In this document: piece by piece, positions 18,169 to 27,856 of the stretch
Position numbering within the stretch: the stretch's first letter is position 1
How the letters are laid out: each line of letters starts with the position of its first letter
Assembly (NCBI RefSeq): GCF_015704895.1
Contig: NZ_JADQWB010000008.1
Coordinates: 124,001 to 188,000, forward strand
Direction: 5' to 3'
DNA: 64,000 bases
Source: Agrobacterium leguminum
GTDB lineage: Bacteria > Pseudomonadota > Alphaproteobacteria > Rhizobiales > Rhizobiaceae
The notes under the pieces: generated by a model
Told to the model about the DNA's origin: nothing
Database searches by the model: none
The model's input: only the letters and a program-made list of their open reading frames with translations
Translations under genes and position numbers: made by a program

Positions 18169-20037
18169 TTATTGCGCCGCTTCGTCCGCGGCGAGGAAAC
18201 CGCCCGACTGCCGCGCCCACAGCTCCGAATAAAGACCGCCCTGCATGACCAGATCGGAATGGCTGCCCTGTTCGACGATGCGCCCCTGATCCATCACGAT
18301 CAGCCGGTCGAGAGCCGCGATGGTCGACAGGCGGTGGGCGATGGCCAGAACCGTCTTGCCCTGCATCAGCTCATCCAGATTGCTCTGGATCGCCGCCTCC
18401 ACCTCCGAATCGAGCGCCGACGTCGCCTCATCGAGCACGAGGATCGGTGCGTCCTTCAGCATCACGCGGGCGATTGCGATGCGCTGGCGCTGGCCGCCGG
18501 ACAATTTCACGCCGCGTTCGCCCACATGTGCGTCGAACCCCTTGCGACCGCGCTGATCCTCGAGCCTGGCGATGAAGTCATCCGCCTTGGCGCGCCGCGT
18601 CGCCTCCTGCAATTGCGCTTCGGTGGCGTCGGTGCGGCCGAACAGGATGTTGTCGCGAATGGAGCGATGCAGCAGCGACGTATCCTGCGTGACCATGCCG
18701 ATATGGGCGCGCAGCGATTCCTGCGTCACTCTGGCGATGTCCTGCCCGTCGATCAGGATGCGGCCTTTTTCGACATCGTAAAAACGCAGGAGCAGATTGA
18801 CGAGGGTGGATTTTCCCGCCCCGGAACGTCCGACGATGCCTACCTTCTCGCCCGCCCTGATTTCGAGGTTGAGATGGTCGATGACGCCGTTCGCGCGCCC
18901 GTAATGGAAGCTGACATTTTCGAAACGTATGCCCGGCTTCCTGACCTCCAGCACCGTCGCCTCCGGCGCATCGACGAGACCGATCGGCTGCGAAATCAGC
19001 TCGGCGGCATTCTGCACCGTGCCGAAATTGCGCATGATGCCGTTGAACTGCGTCATCAGCCGGCCGAGCAGGAAGTTGAGACGCAGCACCAGCGCCAGCG
19101 TGAAGGCCACCGCACCGGAACTGATCCTGCCGGAAAGCCACAGATCGATGCAGAGCGCCGCCATGGAGGTGATCATCACGCCGGACAACAGCGCCATGGA
19201 GGCGCGCACGCCGGTGATGAACCGGGTGAATGTCATGGTCGCATGCTGGAAAATGTCGAAACCCTGCCGCATGTAGCGGTCATTGGCATCATCTCGCCCG
19301 AACAGCCGGAGCGTCTGGATATTGCTATAGGCATCCACCATGCGGCCGGAGAGCATCGAGGCCGCTTCCGCCGTTTCCTTGGAGTGGTAGCGGATGCGCG
19401 GCACGAAATAGCGCGCCAGCAGCGAGAATATCCCCACCCAGACGACGACGACGACCGCAAGCCGCCAGTCGAGCCCGCCAATCAGGAACAGCATGGAAAC
19501 GGAATAAATGCCGACGAACCACACGCTTTCCATCAGCGAGGTGACGAGATCGCCCGCTGCCTGCCCGCCCGACCAGACCTTGGTGACGATGCGGCCGGAA
19601 AAATCGTTCTGGAAGAAGGTCAGCGATTGCCGCGCCACATGCATATAGGATTGCCAGCGCACCAGATTGTAAAAACCAGGTGTGATGATCTGCTGATCCA
19701 CCAGCGCCGTTACCATGGTGACGATAAACCGCACGACGCCGATCAGCACCAGCATGCCCACCAGCTCGCCGCCATGGGCCGCAAGCAGCCCCGCCCAGCC
19801 CTCTTCCGGCTTCACGGTGGAGAGAATATCCACCAGCCGCCCGACGAACCAGAACAGCGCCGCCTCGATGGCCGCCGTCAGCCCGCCGAGCACCAGCATG
19901 GCGAAAAACGGCGCCTTGGCCTGCGAGATGTAGAACCAGATAAAGGCGAACGTGCTTTCAGGCGGCCGCAAATCGTCCTTGCGGGCGAAGGGCTTTATCC
20001 AGTTCTCGAAAAACTCGAAGATGCGGGTAATAACCAT
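18169..20037 (-). CDS. ABC exporter, half-transporter (permease fused to ATPase), copy 1
   Basis: An MsbA/multidrug-type exporter of about 622 residues: six membrane helices in the first 350 residues, then a nucleotide-binding domain with GRSGAGKSTL, LSGGQRQR and ILVLDEATSALD. The sites look catalytically intact. A close paralogue lies directly upstream on the same strand, so the two may pair as a heterodimer. The start is uncertain: 20037 (MVITRIFEF) matches the paralogue's N-terminus best, while 20112 and 20163 are also in frame. The substrate is unknown. Confidence 0.92.
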   Translation of the reverse strand: MVITRIFEFFENWIKPFARKDDLRPPESTFAFIWFYISQAKAPFFAMLVLGGLTAAIEAALFWFVGRLVDILSTVKPEEGWAGLLAAHGGELVGMLVLIGVVRFIVTMVTALVDQQIITPGFYNLVRWQSYMHVARQSLTFFQNDFSGRIVTKVWSGGQAAGDLVTSLMESVWFVGIYSVSMLFLIGGLDWRLAVVVVVWVGIFSLLARYFVPRIRYHSKETAEAASMLSGRMVDAYSNIQTLRLFGRDDANDRYMRQGFDIFQHATMTFTRFITGVRASMALLSGVMITSMAALCIDLWLSGRISSGAVAFTLALVLRLNFLLGRLMTQFNGIMRNFGTVQNAAELISQPIGLVDAPEATVLEVRKPGIRFENVSFHYGRANGVIDHLNLEIRAGEKVGIVGRSGAGKSTLVNLLLRFYDVEKGRILIDGQDIARVTQESLRAHIGMVTQDTSLLHRSIRDNILFGRTDATEAQLQEATRRAKADDFIARLEDQRGRKGFDAHVGERGVKLSGGQRQRIAIARVMLKDAPILVLDEATSALDSEVEAAIQSNLDELMQGKTVLAIAHRLSTIAALDRLIVMDQGRIVEQGSHSDLVMQGGLYSELWARQSGGFLAADEAAQ

Positions 20038-20194
20038 GATCCGGATATAGGCGGATTCCCGGAGCGGGAACAGCCGCGAAGGCTTCGGGAAGAGATTATA
20101 TTTCGGTAACATTCGGGGAATGAAAAAGGGCGGGGAATGTTCCACCGGCCCTAAGATCGACACGAGTAGATTTAGCGCATTCGTAGCATCCGCA

Positions 20195-20313
20195 CTCCGT
20201 CACCCCGGACTAGATCCGGGGTCCAGCGCGATCAAGTCCTTGATCGCAAAAGACTCCTCTCACGGCGCAGACGCGCCGTGGCTGGATGCCGGATCTAGTC
20301 CGGCATGACGGAG
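20195..20313. repeat. Mosaic palindromic element, copy A
   Basis: Outer 33-nt arms 20195-20227 and 20281-20313 are inverted copies with 4 mismatches. Inside lie two further hairpins, GCGATCAAG-TC-CTTGATCGC and CACGGCGC-AGAC-GCGCCGTG, separated by AAAAGACTCCTCT. The same architecture and core words recur at 41771-41887. It lies between the two ABC exporter genes. Confidence 0.75.
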
Positions 20314-20380
20314 GGGAGATTAGCGCACATATCATAGGCGAGAGGGCGGGAAACCATGCTTGCCGCCCTCTCGCTTTTCC

Positions 20381-22231
20381 TTACTCTGCCGCCACTTCCG
20401 CCTCGTGGTCGGCGATGAAGCCGCCGGACTGGCGCCGCCACAGGTCGGCATAGATACCTCCCATCGCCACCAGTTCCGCATGGCTGCCCGCCTCCACGAT
20501 CCGGCCCTTGTCGAGAATGATGAGCCGGTCCATTTCGGTCAGCGTCGAAAGGCGGTGAGCAATCGCGATCACTGTCTTGCCTTCCATCAGCGAGAACAGG
20601 TTTTCCTGGATCGCCGCCTCGACTTCGGAGTCGAGCGCCGAAGTCGCCTCGTCCAGCACCAGGATCGGCGCGTTCTTGAGGAAGACGCGGGCGATCGCGA
20701 TACGCTGGCGCTGGCCGCCGGAGAGCTTCACGCCGCGTTCGCCCACCTGCGCATCGAGGCCTTGACGGCCATGCATGTCGACAAGCGTTTCGATGAAGTC
20801 CCAGGCATTCGCCCGCTTCGCCGCCGCGATCACCTGCTCGTCCGTGGCCTCGGGGTGACCATAGGCGATGTTGTCGCGGATCGAACGGTGCAGCAGCGAC
20901 GTATCCTGCGTCACGACGCCGATCAGCTCGCGAAGGCTGTCCTGCGATACCTTTGAGATGTCCTGCCCGTCGATGGTGATCCTGCCGGCTTCGAGGTCGT
21001 AGAAGCGCAGAAGCAGGTTCATCAGCGTCGTCTTGCCCGCACCCGAACGCCCGACCAGACCGACCTTTTCGCCCGGCTTGATGTCGAGTGTCAGTCCGTC
21101 GATCACGCCCTTGTTCTTGCCGTAGTGGAAACGGACATTGTCATAGCGGATCGCGCCCTGCGGGGCGGCAAGCTCAGGCGCCTTCGGAACGTCGACGATA
21201 TCGTGCGGCTTCGTCATCATCGACATGCCGTCATAGACCGTGCCGATATTTTCGAACAGCGAGGTGACTTCCCACATGATCCACTGCGACATGCCGTTGA
21301 CGCGCATGGCAAGGCTGATGGCGATGGCGACCGAACCGGCCGTAACCGAACCCTGCATCCAGAAATAAAGACCGAGCGCCGCCGTGGAAAACAGCACCAG
21401 GGCGTTGTTGAGGTCGATCAGGATGTTGAAGCCGGAAATCTTGCGCATCTGGCGGTGAACGGTTCCGAGAAACACATTCATGCCATCACGCGCATATCTT
21501 TCCTCGCGCCCCGCATGGGAAAACAGCTTGATCGTCGAGATGTTGGTGTAACTGTCGACGATCCGGCCCGTCATCATCGAGCGTGCATCGGCCTGCTCCT
21601 GCGCCAGCCGGCCGAGCTTCGGCACGAAATAAGCGAGGATGGCCATGTAGATACCGAGCCAGACCAGCAGCGGAATGACCAGCCGCCAGTCCGCCGCCGC
21701 GACCATGAACAGCATCGAGACGACGAAGCTGATCGCATAGACGAAGACGTCGATCACCTTCAGCGCCACTTCGCGGATCGCCAGCGCCGTCTGCATGACC
21801 TTGGTGGAAACGCGGCCGGCAAACTCGTTGGCGAAGAAGTTCATGGAGTGGCGCAGCAGGAAACGGTGCATCTTCCAGCGCGCGATCATGCCGAAATTGC
21901 CGGCAAGCGTCTGGTGCATCGTCATGGTGTGGATCGCGCCCATCAGCGGCAGCACGAAGAGCACCAGCGCCGCCATGCCGATCAGATGCCAGCCCTCATC
22001 GGCAAAAAACGTCTCGCGATTGGCCGTGGAAAGCCAGTCGACGATATTGCCGAGGAATTTGTAGAGCATGGCTTCCGCAATCGCGATGCCCATGGACATC
22101 AGGCCGAGCAGCAGGAGCCATGGCCATGCGGGCTTCACATAATGCCACAGGAACGGCAAAAGCTTCTTTGGCGGCACGGAGGGCGCCGAAGAGGGAAAAG
22201 GATCGAGGCGTTTTTCAAACCAGCCAAACAT
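20381..22231 (-). CDS. ABC exporter, half-transporter (permease fused to ATPase), copy 2
   Basis: A 616-residue MsbA-like exporter with an N-terminal six-helix permease and an ATPase domain carrying GRSGAGKTTL, LSGGQRQR and ILVLDEATSALDSE. The start at 22231 (MFGWFEKRLDPF) follows GGAG at good spacing; the frame extends to 22282 without support. About 150 nt upstream is an 18-codon ORF with an excellent Shine-Dalgarno, suggesting control by a leader peptide. The substrate is unknown; a drug or lipid is plausible for the family. Confidence 0.93.
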   Translation of the reverse strand: MFGWFEKRLDPFPSSAPSVPPKKLLPFLWHYVKPAWPWLLLLGLMSMGIAIAEAMLYKFLGNIVDWLSTANRETFFADEGWHLIGMAALVLFVLPLMGAIHTMTMHQTLAGNFGMIARWKMHRFLLRHSMNFFANEFAGRVSTKVMQTALAIREVALKVIDVFVYAISFVVSMLFMVAAADWRLVIPLLVWLGIYMAILAYFVPKLGRLAQEQADARSMMTGRIVDSYTNISTIKLFSHAGREERYARDGMNVFLGTVHRQMRKISGFNILIDLNNALVLFSTAALGLYFWMQGSVTAGSVAIAISLAMRVNGMSQWIMWEVTSLFENIGTVYDGMSMMTKPHDIVDVPKAPELAAPQGAIRYDNVRFHYGKNKGVIDGLTLDIKPGEKVGLVGRSGAGKTTLMNLLLRFYDLEAGRITIDGQDISKVSQDSLRELIGVVTQDTSLLHRSIRDNIAYGHPEATDEQVIAAAKRANAWDFIETLVDMHGRQGLDAQVGERGVKLSGGQRQRIAIARVFLKNAPILVLDEATSALDSEVEAAIQENLFSLMEGKTVIAIAHRLSTLTEMDRLIILDKGRIVEAGSHAELVAMGGIYADLWRRQSGGFIADHEAEVAAE

Positions 22232-22383
22232 AGGCCAAGCTCCGGCAATCAATCGCTCCATCGTGACATGGTGAGCGGACACAAATATGGCTCACGACGG
22301 AACGGAAAAGTCTTTGGATATGGCCGTGACAGCCACATGACGAATCGAAAAATGGGAAACGCGGGCGAACCGCGGAGTAACAC

Positions 22384-22440
22384 CTAAGCCAGCAGCGGCA
22401 CGACGGGGGCCGGGAGGCGAATACGAACATCATTTAGCAT
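22384..22440 (-). CDS. Probable 18-residue leader peptide of the ABC exporter gene
   Basis: GGGAGG lies 5 nt before an ATG that opens MLNDVRIRLPAPVVPLLA, ended by TAG. A promoter-like pair lies just upstream, and the exporter start is 152 nt downstream. Pro-rich, Arg-containing short leaders are typical of ribosome-stalling peptides. The downstream RNA contains CGCGG-TTCGC-CCGCG followed by a T-rich stretch, a weak candidate for an attenuator stem. The role in regulation is inferred. Confidence 0.5.
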   Translation of the reverse strand: MLNDVRIRLPAPVVPLLA

Positions 22441-22467
22441 GAGAACCTCCCTTGGCTGGTGTTGAAG

Positions 22468-22497
22468 ATATGGCCTTGTAGCGCAAAATTTAGTCAA
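22468..22497 (-). promoter_or_regulatory. Promoter for the leader peptide and ABC exporter
   Basis: TTGACT and CCATAT are separated by 18 nt on the minus strand, about 28 nt upstream of the leader-peptide ATG. The rest of the 380-nt gap (22232-22611) holds only the leader and untranslated RNA. Confidence 0.5.
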
Positions 22498-22611
22498 TGA
22501 CCAGTCGGAAAGACACCGAATACGCGAGAAAACATGCAGGTGCCGCCCAAAGGCGAACGGGCGGAGATGACCCCGCGAGGTCTCCACCCGTTAAACGATG
22601 CGCACGTCGCC

Positions 22612-23487
22612 CTATTCGGCCGCGTCCTGCGCCTCTGCGCTTTCATAGCCCGCAATCAGCTCGGCCATTCCGGCCTGCGTATGCCGCTTCAATTCCCGGC
22701 GATCGCTGGGCTGCGGCGCAAAGGTGACGGTCAGCCCCGTGTCCCTTATCGTGCCGATCGCGAAGGAAGCACCGGACAACATGCGCACGCCCTCATGCAG
22801 CCAAAGCGGATCGGTGGCGAAATGCTGGCCGATGCCGACCACGACGGGAATGCCCTGCCAGTGCGACATGCGGTCGTAATGGATGTGGCCAGCAAGAATG
22901 CCGATGACATCATGCTCGAACAGCACCTCGTCCAGCGCCTCGGTATCCGCGAAGGAAAGCGATTCCCACTCCGCATCCGGGCGGTCGAAATCGAGCGCCG
23001 GCGGATGGTGCATCACCAGCAGCTTCGGCAGTTCGGGGTGGTTTTCCAGCTCATCCTCCAGCCATTCGATCTGCCCCGGCTCGAAAGCGCCGCCGACCTT
23101 GCCCGGAACGCTGGTATCCATGACGATGATGTGGATGCCGGCAATGACCTCGGCATGGTCATAGGGCTCGTCCAGATCCTCATGGCGGTCGAGCATGACC
23201 GGATAAAAACCGTCGCGGCGGTCGTGATTGCCGAGCGCGAAGAGCACCGGCATATCGAGTTCCGCTTCCGCCATCAGCCGCTTGAGTTCCTCATAGCTGC
23301 CGGCATCGCCCCTGTTGGTCAGATCGCCGCTGGCGACGATGAATTCAGGCGGCGGCACGAGCGCCTTGATCTGCGCAAGCGTCGCGGAAAGCGTGGCCGA
23401 GGTCTCGGAATAAAGATCATCGTCCTGCACCTGCGGATTGCCCACATGCAGATCGGTCAGATGGACGAAATTCACCCGTTCGGACAT
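22612..23487 (-). CDS. Calcineurin-like metallophosphoesterase (CpdA-like)
   Basis: A 291-residue cytoplasmic phosphoesterase with the full two-metal motif set: LTDLHVG, SGDLTNRGD, GNHDRRD, HHPP and GHIHYD. It resembles the cyclic-nucleotide phosphodiesterase branch (CpdA/Icc). The start at 23487 (MSERVNFVHLTD) follows a perfect AGGAGGACACC; the frame to 23619 is not supported. Cyclic-nucleotide activity is a guess from family likeness. Confidence 0.9.
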   Translation of the reverse strand: MSERVNFVHLTDLHVGNPQVQDDDLYSETSATLSATLAQIKALVPPPEFIVASGDLTNRGDAGSYEELKRLMAEAELDMPVLFALGNHDRRDGFYPVMLDRHEDLDEPYDHAEVIAGIHIIVMDTSVPGKVGGAFEPGQIEWLEDELENHPELPKLLVMHHPPALDFDRPDAEWESLSFADTEALDEVLFEHDVIGILAGHIHYDRMSHWQGIPVVVGIGQHFATDPLWLHEGVRMLSGASFAIGTIRDTGLTVTFAPQPSDRRELKRHTQAGMAELIAGYESAEAQDAAE

Positions 23488-23721
23488 GGTGTCCTCCTGT
23501 TGTTGCGTGCAGAAAATCCGGCTCGAAACGGCCTGTCCCGACCATTTACGATAGTTCGGGAAAGCCCGACGATGCATTGGTGAATGGGTAGCCGCCCTGT
23601 GTGTCACGCGAATGAACATCCGGCCGGGAACGACGCCTCAAAGGGACTTTTCACAGCATAGCTGTCGCCCGGCCCCTACCCGTGATAATCGGACGGGCAG
23701 ACCAACCGCAGTGAGACGTCC

Positions 23722-24183
23722 ATGCCCGAAATCAGGATCGCCCTTTACCAGCCCGATATTCCCGGCAACACCGGCACCATCCTGCGGCTGGCCGCCTGTC
23801 TCGGCCTTGGCGTCGACATCATCGAGCCGGCGGGTTTCGATATTTCCGACCGTAATCTGAAACGGGCGGGCATGGATTATATCGCGGCGGCGGCGCTGAC
23901 GCGCCATGTCAGCTGGGACCGTTTCGAGGAATGGCGGGCAACCACCGGCCGCCGTCTCGTTCTCGCCTCCACCAAAGCCGCCCTGCCCTATACGAAGATC
24001 GCCTACCGCACGGATGACATCCTGCTTTTCGGCCGCGAAAGTGCGGGCGTACCGGACCATGTGCATGAAAAGGCAGAGGTGCGAATCATCATCCCCATGG
24101 TGGCGGGACAGCGCTCCATCAACGTCGCCATGTCGGCGGCGATGATCGCCGGCGAGGCTTTGCGCCAGGTGGCATGGGCATAG
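23722..24183 (+). CDS. trmL: tRNA (cytidine(34)-2'-O)-methyltransferase
   Basis: A SPOUT-class enzyme that methylates the wobble ribose of tRNA-Leu isoacceptors. The 153-residue protein shows the TrmL N-terminus ALYQPDIPGNTGTILRLAA and the trefoil-knot SAM site LLFGRESAGVP, IIIPMV and QRSINVAMSAA. Length is normal. It has its own promoter region between divergent genes. Confidence 0.95.
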   Translation: MPEIRIALYQPDIPGNTGTILRLAACLGLGVDIIEPAGFDISDRNLKRAGMDYIAAAALTRHVSWDRFEEWRATTGRRLVLASTKAALPYTKIAYRTDDILLFGRESAGVPDHVHEKAEVRIIIPMVAGQRSINVAMSAAMIAGEALRQVAWA

Positions 24184-24355
24184 GCGTCATTTTTAACGCC
24201 AATTTTTCGGGCAAATACAAAATTTGACCGTTTTTACTTCAAAACTGTCGCAACCCGGCCTGTACCGAGGGCATCGAGGCTCCTATACTGATTAGCCGGA
24301 CAACAAAAATCGTGCTCGCCGGAACCATCCGCCGGCGGGTGTGAGGAGACGTCGC

Positions 24356-26008
24356 ATGCAATCCACCATTGTCATCGTCAACCTTCTCGGCGCAGTCGCG
24401 CTGCTGCTCTTCGGCCTTGCCCAGGTCAAGGATGGCGTCACCCGCGCCTTCGGCATGAAACTGCGAAGCGTGCTGGCCACCGGCACCCAGAACGGCCCGC
24501 GTTCCTTCTTTTCCGGCTTCTTCGCCACCGTCGCGCTGCAAAGCTCGACGGCGACGGCGCTCACCGTCGCCTCCTTTGCTGAACGAGACCTCATCAGGCC
24601 ACGCATGGCGCAGGTGGTGCTGCTTGGCGCCAATGTCGGCACCGCCGTGACCGCATGGATCGTGGCAGCCGGGGTGGAATGGCTGTCGCCGCTGCTGATC
24701 CTTGCGGGCATTATTCTGAAAAAGGGCAGCTCCAATGCCCGGCAGGGCGGCGGAACGGCGCTGATCGGCATCGGCCTCATGCTTCTGTCGCTGCATCTCT
24801 TGAGCGGCGCGACCGAACCGATGCGCGCCTCGCCGGCTCTCGGCGTCTTTATCGGCCTGCTTGACGGGGCATGGCCCGTCGCGCTGATCTTTTCCGCCGT
24901 GCTCGCCTTCGTTTCGTCTTCGAGCCTTGCCGTCGTGGTGCTCATCCTGTCGCTCGCCGCCACCGGCACGCTTTCCACGGGCCTCATCATCGTGCTCATT
25001 CTCGGCGCCAACCTCGGCGGCGCCATTCCGCCGGTCATCGCCACGCTTTCCGGCCCCGCCTCGGCGCGGCGCATCACCATGGGCAACCTTCTGGTGCGCA
25101 CCATTGGTTGCCTCATCGCCCTGCCGCTCGCCTCCTATGGCGCGGAATTCCTGCAGCAATTGCCGCTTTCGCCCGCAAAATTGCCGGTCGACGCCCATCT
25201 GATCTTCAACGTCATTCTGGCGGCGCTGGCCTGGCCCTTCTCCGGCCTCCTGTCCGACCTGATGGCAAGGCTGGTGCCGGGCGATCCGAAAGCCGAAGAC
25301 GGCCCGAATTTCCTCGATCAGCAGGCGCTGGACATGCCGGTCGTGGCGCTTGCCAACGCCACCCGCGAAGTGCTGGGTGTCGGCGACAGCATCGAGCGGA
25401 TGCTGATCCGCGCCGAAAACGCCTTCAAGCATAATGATCTGGCGCCGCTTCAGGAGGTTTCCCTGCTCGAAAAGAAGGTCGACCGGCGCCAGCAGGAGGT
25501 GAAAGTCTATCTGTCGCAACTGGGGCGCAAGGGGCTTTCCGACGAAGAAGCGCGTCGTTCGATCGCCATCATCGATTATGCCATCAACCTCGAACATATC
25601 GGCGACATCATCGAAAAGGGCATCTGCGAGCAGATCCGCAAGAAGGTGCTGAACAGCTTCAAATTTTCCGATGACGGTTATGAGGAATTGAAAACCCTGT
25701 TCGACATGACCATCGAGAACCTGCGCGCCGCCCAGAGCATTCTGGTAACCGGCGATTTCGAGCTCGCCCGCAGGCTGATGGAAAGCAAGGTGGATATACG
25801 CCGCCTCGAAAAACAGTCCTCCAACCGCCATCTGGAGCGGCTGCGCGACGGGCTGGCGGAAAGTATGCAGACCAGTTCGCTGCATCTCGACATGCTGCGC
25901 GACCTCAAACGCATCAACGCCCATATCGTCACGGTGGCGCATCCCATTCTGGATGAAAGCGGCGTGCTGATCGAAAGCCGCCTGCGTTATGCCGAGCCCC
26001 GCGCCTGA
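24356..26008 (+). CDS. Na/Pi-cotransporter family protein with PhoU-like C-terminus
   Basis: A 550-residue membrane protein. Two Na+/Pi-cotransporter repeats hold the QSST motifs (LQSSTATALTVASF, then SSSLAVVVLILS), spread over about eight helices in the first 320 residues. The last 200 residues form a helical PhoU-like domain. It is predicted to take up or move phosphate with sodium. The start at 24356 (MQSTIVIVNLL) has a GAGGAG leader; a GTG 15 nt earlier overlaps that leader. Confidence 0.9.
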   Translation: MQSTIVIVNLLGAVALLLFGLAQVKDGVTRAFGMKLRSVLATGTQNGPRSFFSGFFATVALQSSTATALTVASFAERDLIRPRMAQVVLLGANVGTAVTAWIVAAGVEWLSPLLILAGIILKKGSSNARQGGGTALIGIGLMLLSLHLLSGATEPMRASPALGVFIGLLDGAWPVALIFSAVLAFVSSSSLAVVVLILSLAATGTLSTGLIIVLILGANLGGAIPPVIATLSGPASARRITMGNLLVRTIGCLIALPLASYGAEFLQQLPLSPAKLPVDAHLIFNVILAALAWPFSGLLSDLMARLVPGDPKAEDGPNFLDQQALDMPVVALANATREVLGVGDSIERMLIRAENAFKHNDLAPLQEVSLLEKKVDRRQQEVKVYLSQLGRKGLSDEEARRSIAIIDYAINLEHIGDIIEKGICEQIRKKVLNSFKFSDDGYEELKTLFDMTIENLRAAQSILVTGDFELARRLMESKVDIRRLEKQSSNRHLERLRDGLAESMQTSSLHLDMLRDLKRINAHIVTVAHPILDESGVLIESRLRYAEPRA

Positions 26009-26010
26009 AA

Positions 26011-26027
26011 GCATTTCCGGGAAATGC
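26011..26027. repeat. Short palindrome GCATTTCC-G-GGAAATGC
   Basis: A perfect 8+1+8 inverted repeat just after the cotransporter stop codon, followed by GAAAACGCTCC. Similar GCATTTCC..GAAA..CGCTC words are, as I recall, frequent in Rhizobiaceae intergenic DNA. It could act as a 3'-end hairpin. Confidence 0.4.
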
Positions 26028-26043
26028 GAAAACGCTCCAAAAT

Positions 26044-26319
26044 TCAATCGGCCGAAGGAAGCCGCCGCATGGTGAATTCGATGCGGTCGCCTTCCAGTTG
26101 CCGCCAGCTTTCCACTTCCGTCCAGTAGGCCGCTTTCGGAAAGCTGTCGAACCATTCGCGCGCCTTGGCGCGGGCTTCCTCGCGCCCGAGACAGAAGGTC
26201 TGCCGCACGAACATGCCATTGCGCGTCTTGTCGTCGCCCGAGCCTTCACGCGCCTTGCGGTGATTGGCGATCCTGCGCTTCAGCCCGTCCAGGGGCGGCG
26301 GTCCGGTAAATTTCGTCAT
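26044..26319 (-). CDS. Conserved-looking small protein of unknown function
   Basis: 91 residues, soluble and charged, with no signal peptide or membrane segment. It contains an aromatic-rich centre (REWFDSFPKAAYWTEVESW). GAGGTGAATATC before the ATG at 26319 supports translation; a GTG start 18 nt earlier is possible. I do not recognise the family. It is convergent with the cotransporter gene and divergent from hemF. Confidence 0.7.
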   Translation of the reverse strand: MTKFTGPPPLDGLKRRIANHRKAREGSGDDKTRNGMFVRQTFCLGREEARAKAREWFDSFPKAAYWTEVESWRQLEGDRIEFTMRRLPSAD

Positions 26320-26448
26320 GATATTCACCTCTGGCACCTACATCGATAAAGATAGTGCCCGCATGTGAACTTGGCGAGTCGAATTTGTGCGCGGGGCCTG
26401 CACCTGCTAGACGCGACAGGGAATCGACTTCACCTAAGGAGAATACGC

Positions 26449-27360
26449 ATGGAACGGCCAATCTTGCCGAAGGGCTTGCCCGACGACATCGAGGACAAGA
26501 AGGCCCTTGCCCAAGCCTGGTTCCAGCATCTTCGCGACACCATCGTTAACTCCTTCGAGACCCTCGAAAACGACCTGACCGGCCCTCTTTCCGATCAGGA
26601 GCCCGGCCGCTTCGTCCAGAAAGACTGGCTGCGCGACAATGGCGAGGGCGGCGGCGGCAGGATGTCGATGATGGAAGGCCGCGTCTTCGAAAAGGTCGGC
26701 GTCCACACCTCCACCGTCTATGGCGAATTCTCGCCGGAATTCCGCAAGCAGATACCCGGTGCGGAAGAAGACCCGCAGTTCTGGGCGTCGGGCCTCTCGC
26801 TCATCGCCCATCCCGTCAACCCCAATGTGCCGGCGGTGCACATGAACACCCGCATGGTCGTCACCACCAGCCACTGGTTCGGCGGCGGCGCGGATCTGAC
26901 GCCGGTGCTGGGACGCAGAAGAACGCAGGAAGACCCGGACAGCCAGCTTTTCCACCGCGCCTTCGAAATCACCTGCAACCGCCATCCGGTTGCCGATTAT
27001 CCGCGCTACAAGACGTGGTGCGACGAGTATTTCTTCCTCAAGCACCGTAACGAAGCGCGCGGCATCGGCGGCATCTTTTTCGACTGGCTGCACCCGCAGG
27101 AGGAAAATGGCGGCTGGGACGCCAATTTCGCCTTCGTGCAGGATGTCGGCCGCGCCTTCAATCTGGTCTATCCGAAAATCGTCCGCGCCAATTTCAACCA
27201 GAACTGGACGGAAGAGGACCGCGACGAACAGCTCATCCGCCGCGGCCGCTATGTGGAATTCAACCTGCTTTACGATCGCGGCACGATCTTCGGCCTCAAG
27301 ACCGGCGGCAATGTCGAATCGATTCTTTCCTCACTGCCGCCGGTAGTGCGCTGGCCCTAA
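26449..27360 (+). CDS. hemF: Oxygen-dependent coproporphyrinogen III oxidase
   Basis: Decarboxylates two propionates of coproporphyrinogen III to give protoporphyrinogen IX in aerobic haem synthesis. The 303-residue protein has the HemF blocks [31 protein letters not shown] and [18 protein letters not shown]. An AAGGAG leader fixes the start at 26449. It stands alone with its own promoter region. Confidence 0.97.
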   Translation: MERPILPKGLPDDIEDKKALAQAWFQHLRDTIVNSFETLENDLTGPLSDQEPGRFVQKDWLRDNGEGGGGRMSMMEGRVFEKVGVHTSTVYGEFSPEFRKQIPGAEEDPQFWASGLSLIAHPVNPNVPAVHMNTRMVVTTSHWFGGGADLTPVLGRRRTQEDPDSQLFHRAFEITCNRHPVADYPRYKTWCDEYFFLKHRNEARGIGGIFFDWLHPQEENGGWDANFAFVQDVGRAFNLVYPKIVRANFNQNWTEEDRDEQLIRRGRYVEFNLLYDRGTIFGLKTGGNVESILSSLPPVVRWP

Positions 27361-27483
27361 AAAACCTCACGTAAATTTGACGCTCATCAGCCAATTTGTC
27401 GCAAATAGCGCAAATTAGGACTTATGGAAAAATCAAGGCAATGATAGTCTCCTCCCCGCAGACGTACTGGAGGAGCTATCGTC

Positions 27484-27753
27484 ATGATTACTTCGAACAG
27501 CATGCCTATCTCTGCTTCCCCCGAGGAAGCCCAGCATTCCATTGATACCCCTGATTTGATCGACCGCCTGGCAGCGGAAATGCGCGCCACGGGTGATCGC
27601 GAACTGCCGCATTCCTTTTATGTCGAACAGCTAAAACGCTCCCTTGCCGGACAAAAAACGGCACGGCGGGCGGCCAATGACGAAATGCCTCGTACAAAAA
27701 TTCCGGCAGCCGGCACATCCTCTGTTTTCCAGTGCTGGGCGATGCCCGAATAG
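27484..27753 (+). CDS. Small protein of unknown function
   Basis: 89 residues with no recognised domain, signal peptide or membrane segment. A strong GGAGGAG lies upstream of the ATG at a slightly long spacing. The N-terminal half is acidic and helical-looking (DLIDRLAAEMRATGD), and the C-terminus is basic then hydrophobic. It is followed by a composite palindromic repeat. Confidence 0.55.
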   Translation: MITSNSMPISASPEEAQHSIDTPDLIDRLAAEMRATGDRELPHSFYVEQLKRSLAGQKTARRAANDEMPRTKIPAAGTSSVFQCWAMPE

Positions 27754-27818
27754 GGGCCTGAATAAGGTCGAAGGACGCCGCTCTGGAACATAAGCGGTGA
27801 ACATTCGTTTCTTGTCGG

Positions 27819-27849
27819 AGGGACAGCAGGCAATTGAATTGCTGTCCCT
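27819..27849. terminator. Hairpin downstream of the 89-residue ORF
   Basis: AGGGACAGCA pairs with TGCTGTCCCT around an 11-nt centre. It is probably a 3'-end hairpin; no T-tract follows. Confidence 0.35.
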
Positions 27850-27856
27850 CACTCTC

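Noticed and set aside
18172..20109. 645-residue plus-strand ORF opposite ABC exporter 1
   Set aside because: Antisense shadow rich in Arg/His/Asp/Gln; the minus-strand exporter has all its motifs.
24239..26155. 638-residue minus-strand ORF opposite the Na/Pi-cotransporter
   Set aside because: Antisense shadow; the plus-strand gene has a Shine-Dalgarno, membrane helices and a PhoU domain.
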